Assembly: GCA_905187655.1 (NCBI GenBank)
Contig: CAJJIV010000029.1
Location: 1-10,529 of the forward strand
DNA length: 10,529 nt
Reading direction: 5' to 3'
Source: an uncultured Eubacteriales bacterium
GTDB lineage: Bacteria > Bacillota > Clostridia > Christensenellales > UBA1242
The position numbers were made by a program, and so were the translations under genes. The notes under the pieces are model-generated. The model was given only the letters and a program-made list of their open reading frames with translations. It made no database searches and had not been told where the DNA came from. Of the stretch, positions 5,989 through 10,529 are shown in pieces. The number at the start of each line of letters is the position of its first letter. Position 1 is the first letter of the stretch.

Positions 5989-7446
5989 ATGGCAGGTGGC
6001 AAAAAGAGTGAGAAAAGTGATGGTGAGAAAATATTGGCAGAAGAATCTGGCAATATAACCAATCATATTAATAATGGTAATGATGGTTTAACCAATGCAA
6101 AGCAAAATGATGCGGTGCTAGCTTCTGCTAATAATAAAAAAGTTTTAACTAAAAGCAAAAAGAAAGGGGCTAATAGTGAAGAGGCTGTGGTAAGTGCTGT
6201 TGGTGAAAAGTTTAATAATGTGGTTAGTGAAGATTTGGCCAGCAACAATGGTGACCAAAGTTTGGCTGAAAATGTTAATGACGGCCGGAGTTTTATTGAA
6301 GACAAAAAGCTTAGTTCAGCTAGCAACAAAATGGCATTAAAATCGCTTAATAAGACCATTAAAGAAAAGCTTAAAGGGGCGTCTAAACTTAGCGCTAAAG
6401 AAAAAAAAGAAAAAAAAGAATCGGTTAGGTCTAAGTATAATAACGGCGAGTTTGTTGTTAGAGAGGAAGATGAAATTGCAAGTAATAGTGAAAATTGTGA
6501 ACCACTTGGCTATGCGGTTGAAAATCATAACTCGGGCGTTGATGATTTTATGTTCACCGAAAAAGAAAGCGATTTTATGACAGTTATTAGGTATGGTATT
6601 GGTAAAGAATTTGGAAATAGGCTAGATGATTTTTGTCATACAACCGACTACTACCTAGAAAACTTTGGTGAAAAGGGTGCAAAAATAGCCGAAAAGAATT
6701 TTCACCCAGCAAGGTTTTTGGAGCCACACGGCAGGCCACCTAGAAAAAATAAGGTTATTAATATTCCTATAACTTTAGATGACAAGAACTGTCCGCTTTT
6801 TGGGTCTATTGTTGATAAGGAAATTGAGCTTAAAAGAATTGATATTCTACTTGAAGAAAAGAATCTTGATGAAAGCAAAAAAGAGGAGCTTAATGCCAAA
6901 ATTTTGCCACTTTCTCAGCAGATTATTAATGATATTATTAATATGGAACCTGTTATTAGAAAGCAGTTTAAACTATACCTAGAAGAGTACTTAAATATGC
7001 CAGAAGGAAGCGAGCTTAAAGAGGCGTTTGGTAAGTTTGCCGCCGGAAAGCTTTATTTAATTACTAAGCCGGTAAGCAAAAGCAAGGTTATGGTTGGGCT
7101 TAAAGCCGAAACGGTTTATGCTCTGCTTGAAAAATATTATCCAACTTTTATGCGAAGTTTAAAGGTGTTTAACAGGCTTGTTAAGAACCTTACTGATGAG
7201 GACGGAGCGCCAATTAACGAAGTTGCCGAATATGCGCTTAAACAACTTGCTGATTACCCAACCGAAATGATGTATGAGGTTGCATCTAAGTTTAATGCGC
7301 TATCTGAAACCGAGCGGGAAAGATTTTATAGAATTGCGAATATGAACAAGGTTAAAGGCAAGGTTAAGCGTCAGGCGGTGGAAGACCTGTTGTATAAACT
7401 TGAAATTTTGGGTCCAAGTGAAGACTGGAGAAAGGTGCTTTCTTAA
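5989..7446 (+). CDS. unrecognised 485-aa protein, disordered basic N-terminus and helical C-terminus
   Basis: I do not recognise a family. The first roughly 165 residues are low-complexity (Ser, Asn, Lys, Glu, Ala), with a KEKKEKKE run near residues 137-144 encoded by two A8 tracts (6401-6417); this part is probably disordered. From about residue 187 to the end it is mostly charged amphipathic helix, with a short FLEPHGRPPRKNK segment (about 243-255) and a helical tail rich in Leu, Glu and Lys. No signal peptide, membrane segment or catalytic motif is visible. ATG 5989 follows AAGGGG (5973-5978). The gene has its own strong promoter and a terminator after it. It could be a virion-associated or ejection protein, a DNA- or RNA-binding protein, or a partner of the HEPN-like gene; none of these is shown. 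Confidence 0.8.
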   Translation: MAGGKKSEKSDGEKILAEESGNITNHINNGNDGLTNAKQNDAVLASANNKKVLTKSKKKGANSEEAVVSAVGEKFNNVVSEDLASNNGDQSLAENVNDGRSFIEDKKLSSASNKMALKSLNKTIKEKLKGASKLSAKEKKEKKESVRSKYNNGEFVVREEDEIASNSENCEPLGYAVENHNSGVDDFMFTEKESDFMTVIRYGIGKEFGNRLDDFCHTTDYYLENFGEKGAKIAEKNFHPARFLEPHGRPPRKNKVINIPITLDDKNCPLFGSIVDKEIELKRIDILLEEKNLDESKKEELNAKILPLSQQIINDIINMEPVIRKQFKLYLEEYLNMPEGSELKEAFGKFAAGKLYLITKPVSKSKVMVGLKAETVYALLEKYYPTFMRSLKVFNRLVKNLTDEDGAPINEVAEYALKQLADYPTEMMYEVASKFNALSETERERFYRIANMNKVKGKVKRQAVEDLLYKLEILGPSEDWRKVLS

Positions 7447-7482
7447 TTAATTTACTAATGATTACTAAATATGAAGAGATTT

Positions 7483-7515
7483 AAAGAAACAGACAGATTT
7501 GTTTGTTTCTTTTTT
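7483..7515 (+). terminator. intrinsic terminator after the 485-aa gene
   Basis: AAAGAAACAGACA (7483-7495) pairs with TGTTTGTTTCTTT (7500-7512), a 13-bp stem with one G-U pair and a 4-base GATT loop, followed by TTT. It closes the accessory block; transcription of the downstream connector genes would need readthrough or antitermination, as no clear new promoter precedes 7536. Confidence 0.75.
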
Positions 7516-7535
7516 ATTGCGTTTTGGAGGTAAAT

Positions 7536-7889
7536 ATGAACGAATATTTAGAAATTATTGAGAACGATTTATTTAATATTGCAAGCAGGCTTAAAGAGAT
7601 TGATAAAAACTATTTTTTGGTGAGAAACAAAAAACTTAATAGGTTTGAAGTGCACAACAGCAGAAACAAGGGCAACACGCTTTGTGTGGTGTGCCCCTTT
7701 GAGCAAGCAGACAACAGGCTTATTAGGTTGGTGAATAAAACGCGGGTTGAGAACAGTGTGGAACTGCTTGAAGAAATTGAGAATAATAACAAAAAAATTG
7801 ATAGGTCGGTTAATGCAGAGATTATGGACAATGCTGTGCAACGAGCAAAAGAAATTTTAATTAAAGCAAAGTTTAATAAAACGAGTTAA
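7536..7889 (+). CDS. conserved phage protein, 117 aa, unknown function
   Basis: The start follows TTTTGGAGG (7522-7530). The protein has an N-terminal helix then IASRLKEIDKNYFLVRN, a beta-like RFEVHN segment, GNTLCVVCPFEQAD (about 49-62), a KTRVEN motif (about 70-75) and a long charged C-terminal helix with EILIKAKF at the end. I have a recollection of similar small proteins, with LKEID-YF-V and KTRVEN motifs, in head regions of Gram-positive phages, but with no named function. Its place between coat and the gp4-like adaptor suggests a head or connector accessory. It lies immediately after a terminator. Confidence 0.75.
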   Translation: MNEYLEIIENDLFNIASRLKEIDKNYFLVRNKKLNRFEVHNSRNKGNTLCVVCPFEQADNRLIRLVNKTRVENSVELLEEIENNNKKIDRSVNAEIMDNAVQRAKEILIKAKFNKTS

Positions 7890-7912
7890 TTTAATTGGAG
7901 GTGTTTTTATTT

Positions 7913-8509
7913 ATGAAGGCGATTAATTTAATTTATAACACTTGTATGTTCCTTGGCAAAATTGACCTTTGCACTGTCCTTAAGGAATATTTTGAAACAA
8001 CTAAAAACAATGGTAGTTATACCTTTTATGATAAATATAAAAACGAACTTAGTGACTTTGTGCCAATTATTAATGAAATGACCGAAGATATTGCAACTAA
8101 GTATTTTGAATTTTTAACCGATGAGGAACTTGTTTGTGACAGTGATGGGCTTATTAAGTTTGAGCAATTTAGTAAGTCGCCAAACTTTATTAAGCGGGTT
8201 GAAAACGAAAATGGTATGCTTGAAAAGTTTATGGTGTTGCCATATTCAATTAAGTTGAATGGGGCAAACAAGACAAAAAAAGTTTATTATAGTTTTATTC
8301 CTGACAAAATTGAAACGGTTTATGATGAAGTTATGGTTCCGCCAATTTTTACTGAAAATGCTCTGACTTATTTACTTTGTTATCACTTTTTGCTTCATAA
8401 AAATCTTTATGATGAAGCCAAGGTCTTTGAAAATAAATTTTTAAGTTTGCAGTTTGGAAAGCGTTCCTATACAAAAAATCGCAGGCTAAGAAAATATAGT
8501 CTACTTTAA
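7913..8509 (+). CDS. probable head-tail adaptor (P22 gp4-like position)
   Basis: A 198-aa mainly helical protein. ATG 7913 follows TTGGAGG (7895-7901); the in-frame TTG at 7895 overlaps that site and is rejected. Residues about 145-172 read TENALTYLLCYHFLLHKN then YDEAKVFENKF, resembling the helix-turn-helix repeat of phage adaptor and tail-tubular A proteins, where a hydrophobic helix is followed by an E-A-x-x-F/W-x-x-K-F/Y helix. The C-terminus is strongly basic (KRSYTKNRRLRKY). These adaptors bind under the portal and seal the head after packaging. The order 198-aa gene then gp10-like gene matches gp4-gp10 in P22. Direct sequence likeness to gp4 is weak, so the call leans on position. Confidence 0.6.
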   Translation: MKAINLIYNTCMFLGKIDLCTVLKEYFETTKNNGSYTFYDKYKNELSDFVPIINEMTEDIATKYFEFLTDEELVCDSDGLIKFEQFSKSPNFIKRVENENGMLEKFMVLPYSIKLNGANKTKKVYYSFIPDKIETVYDEVMVPPIFTENALTYLLCYHFLLHKNLYDEAKVFENKFLSLQFGKRSYTKNRRLRKYSLL

Positions 8510-8537
8510 ATTTAGTTATGGCAAAGGAGAGTAATTT

Positions 8538-9968
8538 ATGAAGTTTAAAATTAACGATTTTAGGGTGGGCATTAACAGCAAATTAGAGTCTAACGTTGTG
8601 GGTTTTAGCAAAGGTAAGATGATATTTAATATGGACTATCTTGGTGGTGCACTTAAAGCTGATCTTCCATTTTCACATTATTTATTTACAAATAAAACAA
8701 ATTTAGAGATGATTTCGCTTTATACTGCTACTGTTAAAACGCCAAGAACCCGCAAGGTCTTTTATTTTAAAAAGACTAATAAAACTACTGGGCTTATTGA
8801 AGACAAGCTGGTGCTTTTTAATAATTCTAATACTGCCTGTTATATTGACTATTGTAGCGAAACCAATGCATCTAAGTTTATTCCGCTTGATGTTACAATT
8901 GTTGGTGACCCTGTTTGCACAAACTACACTTTAAATGGTGAAGATGTGCTTATAATTTCTGGCAAGAACAGTAATATGTATATTTGGGACGGGGTAAATA
9001 GTCCGGTTTTGGTTGAAGATGCACCTAAAATTACTTCTATGTGCGTTCATGGCGAAAGGCTGTTTATTTCTACTGGTGACCAATATAACAGAGTTTGGTT
9101 TTCTGATGACCTTGACCCAACCAACTGGAAAGTTAGTTTGTTTGATGCTGGGTTTATTGATATGCAAGATGAAAGGGGAAAACCGCTTAAGGTTATTTCG
9201 TTTGGTGGGTACGTTTATATTTTTAGAGAATATGGCATAAGCAAACTTTTGGCAAATGGCTTGCAAGAAGATTTTTATTTAACGCATTTATTTGTGTCTG
9301 GTGGCAAAATTCTTCCTGAAACCATAGAGGTTGCTGGTGACCGCATTATTTTTATGGCAACAGATGGAATTTATGAATTTGATGGTGTCAGCACTAGGCG
9401 AATTTTAGATGAAGTGTTTAGTTCTATTAAAGTTGACACGCTTGCAACAAGTGCCTATGTTAATGGGAAATATTATCTTGCTTGCAACATTAATTATTCT
9501 GACAGTATTTTTATTAGTGGGAATGACTTTAATAACTCACTTTTGGTTATTGACCCATCTAGCAAGGACTATTTAATTTACCGAGGCTTAGATGTGTTTG
9601 GTATGTGTATGTTTTGCGAAAAGGGCGAAAGCAAACTTATGCTAGCTAGCAATGCCGATGAAACGTTGTTGCTTGTTAGTTCTAATTCAAACAAAATTTC
9701 TAGTTATGCTTGTTACTATTCTCCTATTTACGATTTTGGAGAGCCGACCAAACGCAAAACGGTTAGGCGTGTTTCTGCCTATGTTGAAAATGACAAGACT
9801 TCTGCAATTTGTTTGGTTAATGAGCGAGATCAAGAGGGTATGGACATTATTTTAAACAAAGGGCTTAATGATATTCCGGTTGTCTACTCTGGTGAAAAAA
9901 TTGGGTTTCAGGTTAAAGCGGTTACCGGCTGTGTTATTTCTGACATAATTTTAGATGTATTTATTTAG
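8538..9968 (+). CDS. packaged-DNA stabilisation / tail hub protein, P22 gp10-like beta-propeller
   Basis: A 476-aa beta-rich protein, almost the length of P22 gp10 (472). It has repeated blade-like strands with W-D-G and G-E-R-L-F-I-S motifs, and a RVWFSDDLDPTNW stretch near residues 184-196, a signature of gp10-like and related phage tail hub propellers. Further blades include GGYVYIFREYGI and ATDGIYEFDG. The C-terminal roughly 90 residues form a separate beta domain (YSPIYDFGEPTKRKTVRRVS onward). In P22, gp10 joins the gp4 ring and prevents DNA leakage. Start ATG follows AAAGGAG (8523-8529), 28 bases after the adaptor stop, so the two are co-transcribed. No tail-needle or tailspike gene follows within the window. 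Confidence 0.75.
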   Translation: MKFKINDFRVGINSKLESNVVGFSKGKMIFNMDYLGGALKADLPFSHYLFTNKTNLEMISLYTATVKTPRTRKVFYFKKTNKTTGLIEDKLVLFNNSNTACYIDYCSETNASKFIPLDVTIVGDPVCTNYTLNGEDVLIISGKNSNMYIWDGVNSPVLVEDAPKITSMCVHGERLFISTGDQYNRVWFSDDLDPTNWKVSLFDAGFIDMQDERGKPLKVISFGGYVYIFREYGISKLLANGLQEDFYLTHLFVSGGKILPETIEVAGDRIIFMATDGIYEFDGVSTRRILDEVFSSIKVDTLATSAYVNGKYYLACNINYSDSIFISGNDFNNSLLVIDPSSKDYLIYRGLDVFGMCMFCEKGESKLMLASNADETLLLVSSNSNKISSYACYYSPIYDFGEPTKRKTVRRVSAYVENDKTSAICLVNERDQEGMDIILNKGLNDIPVVYSGEKIGFQVKAVTGCVISDIILDVFI

Positions 9969-9982
9969 TTTAGGTGTATAGT

Positions 9983-10003
9983 AAAAATTTGTAATAATTT
10001 TTT
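9983..10003 (+). terminator. weak AT-rich hairpin after the gp10-like gene
   Basis: AAAAATT (9983-9989) and AATTTTT (9996-10002) form a 7-bp stem of only A-T pairs with a 6-base loop, running into T6. It lies 14 bases after the stop of the gp10-like gene. The stem would be unstable, so at most partial termination is expected. Confidence 0.3.
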
Positions 10004-10075
10004 GTAAGATAATGATTTAATATGCAAAATTTGGTAATGTTTTTGGTATGATGTACCGCATAAAAAGGGCAAAAT

Positions 10076-10104
10076 TTGACATAGTGGGCTAGTTATGTTA
10101 TAAT
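10076..10104 (+). promoter_or_regulatory. perfect consensus sigma-A promoter with extended -10
   Basis: TTGACA (10076-10081), a 17-base spacer and TATAAT (10099-10104), with TG at 10096-10097 giving TGTTATAAT. All twelve core positions match consensus and the spacing is ideal. Transcription should start near 10111, about 30 bases before the ATG at 10142. A promoter this strong in a phage normally needs tight repression; see the overlapping dyad. Confidence 0.92.
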
Positions 10105-10140
10105 GATATAACAAATTTTATTATAAGGAGATTTGTTATA
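10096..10140 (+). promoter_or_regulatory. operator-like dyad and third half-site over the promoter
   Basis: TGTTATA (10096-10102), ATGA, then TATAACA (10107-10113) make an 18-bp perfect dyad spanning the -10 box and the start of transcription. A third copy of TGTTATA lies at 10134-10140, just before the ATG. The second and third half-sites also belong to a 10-bp inverted repeat, TATAACAAAT (10107-10116) / ATTTGTTATA (10131-10140), whose 14-base loop holds the ribosome binding site AAGGAG (10125-10130). Binding of a dimeric repressor here would block the polymerase. A partial RNA hairpin could also affect translation. Confidence 0.6.
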
Positions 10141-10141
10141 A

Positions 10142-10495
10142 ATGGAAAAAGAAGAACTGAAAAGGTTCGCTGATTCTATTAAAAAAGAAATTGCTGAACT
10201 TACTTTGAAGGTAGATTCTTACCGAAAAGGTAAACAAAATGAAGGCGTTAATGCAAATTATGACAAGCAGTTGGACCTTAGGTGTTTAATGGTCTTAAAT
10301 AGGCTGGGTCAACTTTATGCTGAGGTTGATGATGCGGTTGAAGAATTAAGAATTAATGGTGATATTTTGTTTTGTAATAAGGAACTTGAAAGCATTTATA
10401 CTTTGGTAAATGATTTTAAGGAAAAATATACTTGTGATGGAAATTCTGAAAAAATAGCAAACATTGGTGATGAGTCGGTTGCAGACTTGTTTTAA
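10142..10495 (+). CDS. unknown 117-aa charged helical (coiled-coil) protein
   Basis: Not recognised. The start ATG lies 11 bases after AAGGAG (10125-10130). The protein is almost entirely charged helix: residues 1-30 form a likely coiled coil, a KQLDLRCLMVLNRLGQLYAE segment (about 42-61) a more hydrophobic helix, and a further helix runs to about residue 98. The tail is acidic and ends ESVADLF. There is no DNA-binding helix-turn-helix or membrane segment. It is the only gene visible under the consensus promoter and operator-like dyad, so it is probably controlled separately from the head genes, and may be a regulator, an early or lysogeny protein, or a small tail accessory. Confidence 0.75.
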   Translation: MEKEELKRFADSIKKEIAELTLKVDSYRKGKQNEGVNANYDKQLDLRCLMVLNRLGQLYAEVDDAVEELRINGDILFCNKELESIYTLVNDFKEKYTCDGNSEKIANIGDESVADLF

Positions 10496-10507
10496 TAATT
10501 TAATTTG

Positions 10508-10513
10508 TTGACA
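10508..10513 (+). promoter_or_regulatory. possible -35 box at the window edge
   Basis: A perfect TTGACA starts 13 bases after the TAA of the last gene. The matching -10 would fall just beyond the window end, so it cannot be tested here. Confidence 0.3.
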
Positions 10514-10529
10514 ATTTTGATTACTGGAT

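Noticed and set aside
6401..6417. Two A8 tracts as a programmed frameshift site in the 485-aa gene
   Set aside because: A -1 shift reaches a stop within a few codons. The other frame is open for about 55 codons but without recognisable content, and no stimulatory hairpin is evident. The run is explained by the KEKKEKKE coding repeat.
1..10529. tRNA genes, CRISPR repeats, insertion sequences, integrase or att sites
   Set aside because: I found no cloverleaf-like sequence, no regular repeat-spacer array, no transposase or recombinase reading frame, and no long direct repeats.

Overview
The window is AT-rich, densely coding on the + strand only, and uses strong AAGGAG/GGAGG ribosome binding sites and mostly TAA stops. 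This points to a phage or prophage of a low-GC Gram-positive host (Bacillota, probably an anaerobic Clostridia-like lineage; the host is inferred). No integrase, repressor, tRNA or att site is visible, so an integrated prophage cannot be told from a free phage here.

Layout. Positions 1-39 hold the last 12 codons of an upstream gene, by position probably the large terminase. A 78-aa unknown protein follows, then a 288-bp gap with short hairpins, then a 95-aa protein with four clustered cysteines. The 95-aa gene shares an ATGA overlap with a tiny hydrophobic gene that is broken by an in-frame TAA. The head genes come next: P22-type portal (686 aa), scaffold (302 aa) and HK97-fold major capsid protein (407 aa), ended by a strong intrinsic terminator.

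Between the capsid gene and the head-completion genes lies an accessory block of about 2.2 kb. It has its own promoters and is bounded by two terminators (5291-5341 and 7483-7515). It carries a 155-aa protein with a HEPN-type R-N-x3-H motif and an unrecognised 485-aa protein with a long disordered N-terminus. After it come a conserved 117-aa phage protein, a 198-aa head-tail adaptor candidate and a 476-aa beta-propeller protein resembling P22 gp10. Order and sizes follow the P22 head-tail module (portal, scaffold, coat, gp4, gp10), so the element is probably podovirus-like with a short tail.

The right end holds a consensus promoter (TTGACA-N17-TATAAT with extended -10) overlaid by an 18-bp dyad, driving an unknown 117-aa coiled-coil protein, and a possible second -35 box at the edge. 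The most interesting items are the HEPN-like accessory cassette, the regulated promoter at 10076-10140, and the interrupted micro-gene between the 95-aa gene and the portal.
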